From Hymenopellis radicata (Eukaryota; Basidiomycota; Agaricomycetes; Agaricales; Physalacriaceae), in NCBI GenBank assembly GCA_015501595.1, contig JADNRX010000547.1, forward strand, positions 1-34,271: a stretch of 34,271 bases of DNA, in the 5' to 3' direction. The notes below the pieces were generated by a model. It had not been told where the DNA came from and did no database searches. It saw only the letters and a list, made by a program, of their open reading frames with translations. Each line of letters opens with the position of its first letter. The first letter of the stretch is position 1. Shown here piece after piece: positions 20,065 to 30,980 of the stretch. A program made the position numbers and the translations under genes.

Positions 20065-22399
20065 TCAGCAAAGACCATGCTTCGCGAGAAGGTCGGAGAG
20101 GAAAGGCAGTTCGGTCTTTGCGCTCTCTTCCTGGCACTCCTGATTCACATATTCGTCGCAATAGCGCTCATCAACTTCATTAAACTCCCCTCCCTCCTCA
20201 TCGTCGTACTGCTCCAGCTCCAGCTTCCCGCCGCGCAGGAGATCCTCAAACTTCTGGCAGGAAACGAGATGCCGCCCAAAAACGTCTAGTTCGCACACCT
20301 GATCCCAGCAGTACGGGCAGTACATCTTCAACAACTTGCGCTTGATGCCCTCGTGAACGGGACGGCGTCGACGTTCTTGACGACCCCCTTGTCGACGATG
20401 GTCCGCCAGGTGCTATCTCCGACAGCGTGTTTCTCGTAACCGTGGGGAGTAATGTCCTCGAGCGATTTGAGCACGGTGGGGCTGTCCGCCGGGCAATATG
20501 GGCATAGAAACTCCTGCGGGACCTCGGTGATGGCGAAAAAGTATTCGCGATCGACGCCTGGGTACTTCTCGTGGAGGTTCTTCGCCGCTTTGTCCGTCAC
20601 AAGCACCATGCGCGTCAACCATACCTCGCTGTGGGATATTCTCAGCGGGATCATCAACAAAAGCGAGGAAACAACATACTCTTGGGCGGACAAGTCCTCC
20701 TGGTGATCTACCCACTTCTGGCCGAGATCTTCTTCAATCTTCCTCCGTTCTTCGGGCAGCTTCAAGAAAGATTTGTCGTCCCTGCTTCCTGGTCAGCTGT
20801 TTCGCCAAACTAAAAGAATGAAAACTCACGAAATGCTCATACTCGAGCGAATCGTCTTGACCTCGCAGAGCTTCATGGACGGCCGCTCTGGCGTAAGCTC
20901 CAGCATTCTCTTGACAGCCTCATACTGACGTGAACTAAGCTTGAGTTTCTTCGCCTTCCCGGCCTCCGACTCGGGGTCCGGCGAACGTGGACGCTTCAGC
21001 CTACCGCCATCATCGGTGGCCCACTGCACGCTGTAAGCGGAAGTGGAAGCTATAGGCGGAGGAGGTGGTGGAGGCCTGTTCACAGCGCATGTCACGAAGT
21101 TGTCGTTGAGAACTTGGTTCCTCGAGAACATTTTCTTGCTCGCATCTGAATCGCGCCCTGACGCCTGACCGCGATTGCCTGGGGGTTTACTCTGTTGTTG
21201 GCTATGGTCATCCGGAATAGAGACAATGGCCTGATCGGGGTACTGGAGAAATGTCGCCTGCGACTGAGGAAGTTGGCCGAATGGAGTGTACTGAGGTCGG
21301 GGCTGGAGTTTGGGGCGTGCGTCCGCGTTCATAGCCTGATATTGCATGAACTCGTTAGGGAATGAATGGCCAGAGTGTCCAAGAGGGAACGAGTTCATTC
21401 CGCCTGAAGGTCCAGCGTTAGGACCCAACGGGAGCGCAGCTGGGAAAAATTGCTGCTGATGCGGGGCAAAATGACCGTGATGCTGGGAATTGTAGATCGG
21501 ATAGTACATGCTCTGTGCGTCGACAGGATGATTTAATTGGTTCGTGGAGCTATGGTATCCTTGCATTTGCGGACGTTCAAATGGGTACATTGGCTGATTC
21601 GGAATGGGAGCGGGATATCCCTGCGAGGGAACAGGCTGGAACTGGAACTGCTGCAGTGAATTAACAAATTCGCTGGACGGTTGGATGGACGTAGGATATC
21701 CCGGCGTGTGTGCGTCGACGTTGGTAGACATCTGCGGCTGCTGAGGAGTGCCATATTGCATCTGCTCAATGCCAGATGCATCGAACTGTTGCTGAGCAGC
21801 GGCGAAGGGGTATTGGTGCGCCACACCAGTGGGAATCTGTTGTAGGTCAGCGGGATTCACGAAATGCTGTTGCTCGGGGGGAGGAGCGTCGATGCCGTGA
21901 GTACTCTGCTGAAACAAGGCCGCCACTGCCTCGTCTATACCAGGTAACGAGGCGGGCCATTGCGCGGGAGCGTGTTGGTGGTGCTGAGGGTCTGTTGGCG
22001 CAGCGTCGTGTGATGGGGGTTCGAAAGCAATGAACGCGTTTACGGCGTCCCAGTCAATGGGAGATGCGGTGCCGGAGCGGTCAATGGAGGGTGATGCGTT
22101 GGCGGCCCAGTCCGTGGGTAGGTTGACAAAGGGCGCGTCGTTCCACGCAGGAGCGGAGAATGAGCCGCTTGTATCCTCTCCTCGCTCAACGGGGTTCCGT
22201 TCAAATTGCATAAAGTTGTCATCCATGTGTACCTCGCTAACAAAATGAGACATGTAGGAATCTAGTAAGAAGTCGCTCACCTAGGAGGAATAACAGGGAG
22301 TTGATAGTGGGTATCAAGCGTTGAGGGTATTGTCTGAACAATGGTCAGCACTGAGTTCGCCCAATCATGAGCAACAATCATCAAGCTCACCGATAGCAT
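20065..22399 (-). CDS. QPZ copy 1: Q/P-rich protein with two Cys/His modules, one frame break
   Basis: Minus-strand exons 22391-22399 (ATGCTATCG), 20830-22280, 20680-20781 and 20065-20628 give 708 residues once one base is supplied. A long Gln/Pro/His/Ser-rich N-terminal half (tracts such as QQQFDASG and QQSKPP) precedes a poly-Pro run (RPPPPPPPIA), a bipartite nuclear-localisation-like segment (KRPRSPDPES followed by KAKKLKL) and the helix SRQYEAVKRMLELTPERP. A C-terminal region has C-x2-C...H-x4-H and C-x2-C-x12-H-x3-C modules, then an acidic tail ending LLAKHGLC. It breaks at CCC 20348-20350, where copy 2 has CCCC; unrepaired, the second module is lost. No family recognised; a nuclear regulator is inference. 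The Met at about 22253 could also be a start, but copy 2 has Ile there. Confidence 0.7.
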
Positions 22400-23669
22400 A
22401 GACAGAAATCAGGAGGAAATACAGTACAGGAAAAAAAGAAGGAGAAGATGGTGGTTGTAGTGGTCAGAAGACAACAATGTGGACGCACAATCGAAAGCCC
22501 CCGTGACTTCATTGTTTGTCACGATTGGGACGCATTGTTCGCCAAATTCATGCATGCGCAGCCATTTCGGGACACGGATTGGACATAAAGTATACGTTAC
22601 GACGAGAGGTGCACGCCTCAGTCAAGAGAGTGGTGAAAGGCCAGGCAAAGTCGCTCACGAATGCTGACGAGGATTGGATTTATTGAGATTGGTGGTCGAC
22701 GCTGCCAGAGAAACGCATGGCTGTAAAACAGCGATTCCTTAGCACAGATATCGTGGTCCTTCTCGACGTCAGGACTCTCTTGAAGCCGAAAATTGCGGAG
22801 AGTATATGCGCCACACTTCTTTAGATTAAATTACCCGACCGAAAGACCTCAAGACGTCCTCCTCGAGAAGTCGGCAGTTCATTTCGTTCGAGTGCGCTTA
22901 GCGCGCACTGGGATTATCCATATACACGTCCGTTCAAGTTCATGTCGAAGTATTTCTGAAATCTGCGAGTTTGAGTATTTCCAAATGTGAAGAGATGGAG
23001 GCATGTTACCCACTACAGATAATATTCAGATGTAAGAGGCATGTAGCCCTTTTGCTTTCATGGGGGAGAGCGCTTTCGCCTCAGTGAGAGTGATTTTACT
23101 CCTAGTTTCCAACTGCGGCGCTTGAAGCTACACAAAGGTATCGGGCACTCGCATCGAAGAAGGTCTGCATTGGAAGCAAAAACGCTCGAGGGCTGCGTTA
23201 TTTTTCAAGTAGAACTTGGCAGTTGCTGTCCGAAGGAAAAAGGAAAAAATCAGAATCGCGTATCATCATAGCTCATCCACGTGCTAGGAACACGTCTTGC
23301 CCGGCCCTAAAGCAACCGCCCATCATCGGTTCCCCAAAACAACACAGTGATTGTAGGATAATCGTTTACTTGACTGTCTGTAAAACAAACAAACCGTGAA
23401 GCACGGAAAGGAAGAACCATTCTCAGTGGATTCTTCGTAGGTCCTGGTAAAAGCAGGTAACACCGTAGTGATGGACATTGTGTCAAAGACTATTACTCAT
23501 ACGCCGCCCGTCGGCAGCCAGTCGGACTCTCAATAATTTGATGAAGCTCCCTATCCTACTAAGTCCAGGTCATCCACCTACGCCCACCAACTGGTAAGAA
23601 ACCACCTCTCACGCAACTTCTAGTAGCTGAAACATATTCTAGTCTTTATAATTGTAGGGCATTCTATTC
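22400..23669. other. QPZ copy-1 upstream region and spacer before the F-box gene
   Basis: The part up to about 23290 is duplicated upstream of QPZ copy 2 (29009-29884) and must contain the promoter and leader. The immediate leader is pyrimidine-rich on the minus strand (tttttttcctg near 22430). No coding segment is supported. 23291-23669 is unique here and should hold the F-box gene promoter. Confidence 0.5.
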
Positions 23670-25396
23670 ATGGCAGCTGACGCGGACGTGTGCTGTCCCG
23701 CATGCAACCTCGTATTCCCTGCGGGAAAGGGACGTTCCATCCCGCCTTGTTGTGACGGTCTCTCAGCCTCAGAAAACGAAACAACATTTATCGACGCAAA
23801 ATCTTTGGAGAGTGATGACCGTGCGCACCTCGCATATCTGAACTCTCGCATTGCACATCTCGACCAAAGCGGAGTTGAGCGCCGAGACGAGGTTCAGCCT
23901 CGTACTATATGTGCATCAAATCAAGCCATTCCGCCCATAGAATGCCTTCCAGATGACGCTCTGCTTGACATCTTCTTCCACTGCACCCCGCTTTATTCTG
24001 GGAGGTCGTGGTCCGATTCGTTCACCAGATCCATGAACTCCCTGGATACCTGTAACGCGCCTTGGTCTCTGTCGCAGGTATGCCAGAGGTGGAGAGACAT
24101 CTGTCTATCATCGCGATTGCTTTGGTGTTTTGTGGGCGTTGACCTTGGCGGAATGCTATGGGTTGGACCGGCAGAGCAGTACAGGTTGAAGTTACACCTG
24201 GAGCGCTCGGGGATTTGGACTTATTATACATCAATCTGTCCGTTGATGCTGTTTCGGAGTACGAATGGGGGTACGAATATGGGCAGGACGACGCAGCCAC
24301 TTTGCGCCAGGAGGAAGCCCTCCGCCGACAATTGCTGGATGTCCTAAAGGCCACAACGCGACGTTGGAAAGGCCTACGGATCCATCTGCCCTATTCAATA
24401 CTGTATAGTTTCTCGGACTGCACGTTTGGTTCGCTGCAGGAGCTGCTCATCCAATACCCATCGTTCACAAACAATGCACCGTCACGGTTATTCAAGGCGT
24501 TTGAGACTACTCCTCGCCTACGAACATTTGCATTGCTTGGCAATGTGTCGCGTTCAGATACGCTTATGATCCCTCGGATTGCGTGGTCGCAGATTACGGA
24601 CTTTGGAAATACTCCCTCTCCTGCGTGGATTGCCATTGAACACTTGGGAATAATGAAAAATCTCCAGAGGTTGAATCTTGGGTCGATTCGGGTTGCAGGC
24701 ACCTCGAGCTTGAACAGGCGGCCAATCTCCTTACCTTTCCTGACTTTCCTCTCCATTCCGCGTGTTCAATTTCCATACGGAAATTTGTTTTCGGATGCTG
24801 TTCGCACTCCCGCCTTGAAACACCTCCGTCTCGGGGAGGGATACTGCTTGTCTATAGGTCTTGCAGATCTGTGCGATTCCCGTATGTTCAGCTCCGTGAC
24901 ACGACTGGAAATTGTCAACATGAACTTCACCGTCTCCTCGTACGGTCTTTATCAATTCCTACTTGTCACTCCGAATGTGGAGCATTTCGAAATATCATCG
25001 CACCTTTCTGTCGGATTCTTCCAACGACTTACGCTCTCTGATTGCGGCGTGCATACGAACTTGCTCCCAAGACTTCGCCTTCTGGACATAACCGAAGCGG
25101 AATACGCCATCGCACTTGACGATTGTATCCTCGACATGTTGGAGAGTCGCCGCGCTGTACTGCAGGAACTCCATACGTGCACGGGATTCTCCTGGGTCGG
25201 CGGGCGCCTGGACTCCACCCGGTGGCAGAGGGTTCGTCAGGTTGTGCGAATCGTTCATACTCGCGAGACGTCTCATCTGGATGAGCTGGGTGTTGACTAC
25301 GACGATGACGAGGATGGCGATAGTGATTATGTGCCGGGAACAGACTCGGAATCGGAGTATACCAGTGGTATGACCGATGAAGACGATGAAGAGTGA
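23670..25396 (+). CDS. F-box / LRR-type protein, one frame break
   Basis: Apparently intronless, 575 residues if one base is supplied. The N-terminus has a small cysteine pair region (CCPACNLVFPAGKG) and a helical stretch, then the F-box: PPIECLPDDALLDIFFHCTP, ending WSLSQVCQRWRDICLSSRLLW. The rest is a leucine-rich, repeat-like domain typical of basidiomycete F-box proteins (TFALLGNVSR, LQRLNLGSI, LTFLSIPRV, LKHLRLGEG, VTRLEIVNMNF), ending in an acidic tail (DDDEDGDSDYVPG). Family role: substrate receptor of an SCF ubiquitin ligase, binding Skp1 through the F-box; substrates are unknown. The frame breaks at GGGG 24209-24212. The inverted paralogue has five at the same place (CCCCC 33951-33955). 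Unrepaired, a truncated product of about 225 residues keeps the F-box only. Confidence 0.83.
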
Positions 25397-25433
25397 TAGA
25401 CCCAGAGGCCGCGCGCATACATACTACTTACAT

Positions 25434-25611
25434 CAGGTTTATGAGCGCGGACTACGAGCTTGAGCCGGAGGATCTGGATGAGGGAGAGACTGCAGAGAGA
25501 GAGGCGTCTATCTGCTTGGGGCAGCGCACGCCGGAGAAGATGGAGATTTCTTTTGTGATGAACCCGACGGAACGTCGACCCGGCCTCTGCCTCCGATGGT
25601 GACGACTGAGT
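25434..25611 (+). pseudogene. 3' fragment of the C2H2 gene carried by the duplication
   Basis: Nearly identical to 18839-18995 and beyond: FMSADYELEPEDLDEGETAE and later FVMNPTERRPGL are preserved. No zinc fingers or 5' part are present. It begins directly at the duplication boundary, 38 bp after the F-box stop codon. No promoter or start of its own is apparent, so it is probably a non-functional passenger, though it may serve as 3' sequence of the F-box transcript. Confidence 0.8.
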
Positions 25612-26669
25612 AGACTCACTCGTGGTCTCAGTCATGGTATGTTCTATGAGAATTAATTGTATCGTACGTTACTCGAGTAATTTTTCTGCATGTGTATAGT
25701 CTTACGACCTTGGAAAACATTGCTATTTTCCCCTTTCATGTGCGCCACAATCAATGCTTCTTTATTTCTCGGCATTACCGTTCTCGTGGCACTTTTCATG
25801 ATGATATTTAAGGATCGGTGGGTCAGGTGCTAAGGCGCTAGACGTCTTTGATAATTTGAACGTTCCTGCCATGTCGAGTACTCACCTCTAACCTGACCGG
25901 CTGCCATTGGCAGTCGAAATAAGTAAACCCATAGGACTTTGATTAGATGTATTGCCACCTACTGTCCAGAAAGTTCAGTACTACGGCTGTGCAAGACGGA
26001 GGGAATCGAATCCGAGTCACGTGGCTGGCTAAGAAGTGTGGCGTCTGAAGACAGGTGTGTCATGTTCACACCTGTTGGGACTCCACAATGAGAAAACAGG
26101 ATACCATGTACTTTCGCAGAGTTTACGCGACTTGGTAGCACAGCCCTGTGACCTCGAACTGCAGCCCGCTCGTCGTTTCGTGATCCGAGTATAAAGTCCT
26201 TATTACGGTCGTATAGAAAGTCGAATCACGGTGATAATAGGAATGAATTGATGTGGCGCAAGTTTGTCATGATGAGTCCAAGGCGCTCTGGGTATTGGTA
26301 TGAAATTGAAGTCCTCCAAATCAATCAATCTGCAACGGAAAGTCCTTTCAATCCGATGAATACCGATAGCCTAACAACCCATATCGAGCAGAGCGCGAGA
26401 ATCTCGAAATGATTCGCAGCAAACCTACAACCGGTCGTGTCAATTTATCGGGAACTGTGCCGTTAGACCCATAGGCTTCACAGATGGAATCCCGCACTGC
26501 CCGCGACTAGTACATAAACAGTTTCATTCAAAGCATAACAAAAGCGATGTAGGTAAAGCAGTACGTGATAGCATATAACGTGAAACATAAACATATAGAG
26601 GCAAGGCATGTCGAGACAACAAAACAAAACAAAACATCACATAAACGGGGAAGTATCAGCGCTCAGCGC
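25612..26669. other. Spacer (copy 2) between the C2H2 fragment and QPZ copy 2
   Basis: Counterpart of 18996-20064, with several small insertions and deletions. No coding segment is supported. Confidence 0.5.
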
Positions 26670-29008
26670 TCAGCAAAGACCATGCTTCGCGAGAAGGTCG
26701 GAGAGGAAAGGCAGTTCGGTCTTTGCGCTCTCTTCCTGGCACTCCTGATTCACATATTCATCACAATAGCGCTCATCGACTTCATTAAACTCCCCTCCCT
26801 CCTCATCGTCGTACTGCTCCAGCTCCAGCTTCCCGCCGCGCAGGAGATCCTCAAACTTCTGGCAGGAAACGAGATGCCGCCCAAAAACGTCTAGTTCGCA
26901 CACCTGCTCCCAGCAGTACGGACAGTACATCTTCAACACCTTGCGCTTGATGCCCCTCGTGAACGGGACGGCGTCGACGTTCTTGACGACCCCTTTGTCC
27001 ACGATGGTCCGCCAGGTGCTATCCCCGACAGCGTGGTTCTCGTAACCGTGGGGAGTAATGTCCTCGAGCGATTTGAGCACGGTGGGGCTGTCCGCCGGAC
27101 AATATGGGCATAGAAACTTCTGCGGGACCTCGGTGATGGCGAAAAAGTATTCGCGATCGACGCCTGGGTACTTCTCGTGGAGCGCCTTCGCCGCTTTGTC
27201 CGTCACCAGCACCATGCGCGTCAACCATACCTCGCTGTGGGATATTCTCAGCGGGATCGTCAACAAAAGCGAGGAAACAACCTACTCTTGGGCGGACAAG
27301 TCCTCCTGGTGATCTACCCACTTCTGGCCGAGCTCTTCTTCAATCTTCCTCCGTTCTTCAAGGGGAAGCTTCAAGAAAGATTTGTCGTCCCTGCTTCCTG
27401 GTCAGCTGTTTCGCCAAACTAAAAGAATGAAAACTCACGAAATGCTCATACTCGAGCGAATCGTCTTGACCTCGCAGAGCTTCATGGACGGCCTCTCAGG
27501 CGTAAGATCCAGCATTGTCTTCACAGCCTCATACTGACGTGAACTAAGCTTGAGTTTCTTCGCCTTCCCGGCCTCCGACTCGGGGTCCGGCGAACGTGGA
27601 CGCTTCAGCCTACCGCCATCGTCGGTGGCCCACTGCACGCTGTAAGCGGAAGTGAAAGCTATAGGAGGAGGAGGTGGTGGAGGCCTCTTCACAGCGCATG
27701 TCACGAAGTTGTCGTTGAGAACTTGGTTCCTCGAGAACATTTTCTTGCTCGCATCTGAGTCGCGCCCTGACGCCTGACCGCGATTGCCTGGGGGTTTACT
27801 CTGTTGTTGGCTATAAGCGTAATCATGATGGTCATCCGGAATAGAGACAATGGCCTGATCGGGGTACTGGAGAAATGTCGCCTGCGACTGAGGAAGTTGG
27901 CCGAATGGAGTGTACTGAGGTCGGGGCTGGAGTTTGGGGCGTGCGTCCGCGTTCATGGCCTGATATTGCATTACACCCATGAACTCGTTAGGGAATGAAT
28001 GGCCAGAAGGTCCAAGAGGGAACGAGTTCATTCCGCCTGAAGGTCCAGCGTTAGGACCCAACGGGAGCGCAGCGGGGAAAATTTGCTGCTGATGCGGGGC
28101 AAAATGACCGTGGTGCTGGGAATTGTAGATCGGATAGTACATGCTCTGTGCGTCGACAGGATGATTTAAGTGGTTCGTGGAGCTAGGGTATCCTTGCATT
28201 TGCGAATGTCCAGATGGGTACATTGGCTGGTTCGAAATGGGAGTGGGATATCCTTGCGAGGGAACAGGCTGGAACTGGAACTGCTGCAGTGAATTAACAA
28301 ATTCGCTGGACGGTTGGATGGAAGCAGGATATCCCGGCGTGTGTGCGTCGACATTGGGAAACATCTGCTGCTGTTGAGGATTGCCAGATGTATGGAACTG
28401 TTGCTGAGCAGCGGCGAAGGGGTATTGGTGCGCCACACCAGTGGGAATCTGTTGTAGGCCAGCGGGATTTACGAACTGCTGTTGCTCGGGGGGAGGAGCG
28501 TCGATGCCGTGAGTACTCTGCTGAAACAAGGCCGCCACTGCCTCGTCTATACCAGGTAACGAGGAGGGCAATTGCGCGGGAGCGTGTTGGTGGTGCTGAG
28601 GGTCTGTAGACGCAGCGTCGGGTGATGGGGGTTCAAAAGCAATGAACGCGTTTACGGCGTCCCAGTCAATGGGAGATGCGGCGCCGGAGCGGTCAATGGA
28701 GGGTGATGCGTTGGCTGTCCAGTCCGTGGGTGGGTCGACAAAGGGCGCGTCGTTCCACGCAGGAGCGGAGAATGAGCCGCTTGTATCCTCTCCTCGCTCA
28801 ACGAGGTTCGGTTCAGAGTACATAGAGTTATAATCCATGTGTACCTCGCTAACAAAATGAGAGATGTAGGAATCTAGTAAGAAGTCACTCACCTAGGAGG
28901 AAGAACAGGGAGTTGATAGTGGGTATCAAGCGTTGAGGGTATTGTCTGAACAATGGTCAGCACTGAGTTCGCCCAATGAGCAACAATAATAAAGCTCACC
29001 GATAGCAT
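26670..29008 (-). CDS. QPZ copy 2: Q/P-rich protein with two Cys/His modules (intact)
   Basis: Exons 29000-29008 (ATGCTATCG), 27439-28892, 27286-27390 and 26670-27234 join in frame into 710 residues with no break. In order: a Gln/Pro/His-rich region (1 to about 400), poly-Pro about 405, an NLS-like KRPRSP...KAKKLKL at about 433-453, and a charged linker. Module 1 is C565-x2-C568...H585-x4-H590; module 2 is C627-x2-C630-x12-H643-x3-C647 (CPYCWEQVC...GRHLVSC). An acidic tail follows. The third intron is needed: its GTAGGT donor lies over an in-frame TAG that would end translation if retained. Relative to copy 1, exon 2 differs by many substitutions and several gaps, all of whole codons. Function unknown; probably nuclear from the NLS-like and zinc-module features. 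Confidence 0.8.
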
Positions 29009-29903
29009 AGACAGAAAACAGGAGGAAATACAGTACAGAAAAAAGCGACAGAGAAGATAGTGGTCGTGGTGGTTAGAAGACAATGTGGACGCACAATCGA
29101 TAGCCCCCGTGACTTCATTGTTTGTCACGATTGGCGCATTGTTCGCCAAATTCATGCATGCGCAGCCATTTCGGGACACGGATTAGACATAAAGAATGCG
29201 TTATGACGAGAGGTGCACGGTTCATTCAAGAGAGTGGTGAAGTACAGACGCCCGCGAATGCTGACGAGGATTAGATATTAGCATTGAGATTGGCGGTCGA
29301 CGCTGGCAGAAAAAAGCATTGCTATAAAACAGTGATTCCTTGGCACAGATATCGCGGTCCTTCTCGACGTCAGGACTCTCATGAAGCCGAAAATTGAGGA
29401 GAGTATATGCGCCACACTTCTTTCGAGTAAATTAACCCACAGATAGACCCAAAGGCGCCCTCGAGAAGTCTGGAGTTGTTTTCCGTTCGCGTGCGCTTTG
29501 CGTGCACTGGGATTATCGATGTCAAAGTTCGTTCAAGTGCATGTCTGAAGTATGGCGTTGATTTCTGAAGTCTGTGAGTTTGAGCATTTCCAAATGCGAA
29601 GAGATGGAGGCATATTACTTACTACAAAATAATATCCAGACGTAAGAGGCATGTAACTCTTTTGCTCTCATGGGGGAGAACACTTTCGGCTCAGTGATGA
29701 AGAGTGATTTGACCTCCAAAGTGCAACTGCGGCGCTTGAAGCTGCACAAAAGGTATCGGGCACTTTCTTCGAAGGAGGCCTGCATTGAAAGCGAAAACTC
29801 TCGAGAGCTGCGTTATTTTCGAGGTAGAATTTCGCAGTGCTTGTCCGAAGGAAAAAGTTAAAAATCCGTATCCACGTGCTACGAAGAGACAAGGAGCAGC
29901 GTC
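29009..29903. other. QPZ copy-2 upstream region
   Basis: Up to about 29884 it aligns with the copy-1 upstream region, so it carries the duplicated promoter. No gene is seen in it. Confidence 0.5.
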
Positions 29904-30980
29904 CTAATCAGAGCCGGAGTCGGAGGCAGACTCTACGTCCCCATCGTACTCCCCATCAGCTGGGGCACGCCTCCGAACGCGAGTGGCAGCCTCTTCGGAG
30001 TCGCTGGAGGACGAGGACACAGCAGACAATGCCGGAGAAGGCGGCGCCGGGGTATGAACGGGGCGAGTTGCTAACCGGCAGCATGACATGCAGAGGAGCG
30101 GGCGAGGCGACGGCGACTTGAGTTCAACCTCAACGACTTGACCGCATCGAGCGTAAATAGCATCCATCTCCTGCCAAGGTACTCCATAGCCTTGTATCAC
30201 AGCAGTGCCGAATTTCAGGCAGAGGGAAGTGGCATCGAGGTCCTTTTCGCGATAGGCGTCGAGCTACGGGACTCGCCATGAGACAGCGCTTCACAAGAGA
30301 AGACAGAACGACATACCTCTGCGGAAGCCTCGTTAAGACGAGACGTCAACGAGTTGACAAGCAATGTCAACTCGGAGTTAGCAATTTGGGTCTGTTTGTC
30401 GACACCCTTGAGCGCCACGTATCGGGAGCAGACTTCCTCAAGCTCGTCCTCCTTCCGTTGAAGCGCCTCTCCGAGAACAATTACGCGCATGCGCAGGGGA
30501 TTGTCCCAAAGAAGATTCTCCTTATCCACCAGAGTGCGTTGGAGCCTCGTGTTCTCCGTTTTATTGAATTCGAGCTCACTGCGGGCGCTCGCGAGCTTCC
30601 ATTCGAGCGCCTGTCTCTGTTGGGGATAAGAATGTATCCATGTGAAAGGATATCAATCACACGCACATCGATTTTGGCTTTGCGGTCGGCGGCCTGAGTC
30701 GCTTAGCTAACGTGCTGCGTCGGCTGAGAAGTGCGCTGAATGACGGACGGGGTCATAGTGGAAGATGGAAGAATTGATGTAGAGGCGGTTTGACGAGCAG
30801 AAGGGCGGCGGGTTGCGTTCTAAACAGCGGTATGAAACTCGCAATCAAATGGAAATGAAAACAACTCACGGGCCAAACAATCCGCACGTCAATGAGAGGA
30901 ACAGATTTTTCAGGTTGGTAGATAAAGTCTCCAACAGATTGGACGAAGTTGCAGATGCAGAGGAGGATGAGTGCAAACAT
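29904..30980 (-). CDS. Coiled-coil protein with an in-frame TAA (unrecognised)
   Basis: Minus-strand exons 30870-30980, 30667-30819, 30317-30616 and 29904-30263 join in one frame (307 codons before the final TAG). The N-terminus MFALILLCICNFVQSVGDF is hydrophobic. It is followed by a Ser/Thr/Arg-rich stretch, then a long charged coiled coil (RQALEWKLASARSELEF and LQRKEDELEEVCSRY, continuing to SLTSRLNEASAE). The C-terminus is a short conserved-looking segment (FGTAVIQGYGVPWQEMDAIY) plus a Ser/Asp/Glu-rich acidic tail. A TAA at plus 30703-30705 interrupts the frame before the coiled coil. It sits in an 18-nt GT...AG stretch whose removal keeps frame, but that is too short for an ordinary intron. 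A start at 30756 is also possible and leaves the TAA inside. Nonsense mutation or base error is most likely. Confidence 0.5.

Larger units (their letters stand above)
18839..23290. repeat. Segmental duplication, copy 1 (about 4.45 kb)
   Basis: From caggtttatgagcgcgg (18839) to ccacgtgctaggaac (about 23276-23290), the sequence aligns in the same orientation with 25434-29884. It covers the end of the C2H2 gene, about 1.07 kb of spacer, the QPZ gene and its upstream region. The left boundary cuts the C2H2 reading frame; the right boundary lies 380 bp before the F-box gene. Exons are closely similar between copies, whereas spacers have more substitutions and small gaps. Confidence 0.92.
25434..29884. 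repeat. Segmental duplication, copy 2 (about 4.45 kb)
   Basis: Direct-orientation counterpart of 18839-23290. It ends at ccacgtgctacgaa (about 29871-29884), after which the sequences diverge. Differences include an expanded AAAAC tract (about 26617-26636) and many substitutions in spacers. The 2.1 kb between the copies holds the F-box gene. Confidence 0.92.

Noticed and set aside
21533..22243. Open frames on both strands inside the Q/P-rich exon of QPZ
   Set aside because: Low-complexity codon runs keep other frames open; the minus main frame is supported by splice sites and by the paralogue.
24022..25418. Several open frames antisense to the F-box gene
   Set aside because: Arg/Ser-rich shadow frames of a real leucine-rich coding region; they have no start context, introns or domains of their own.
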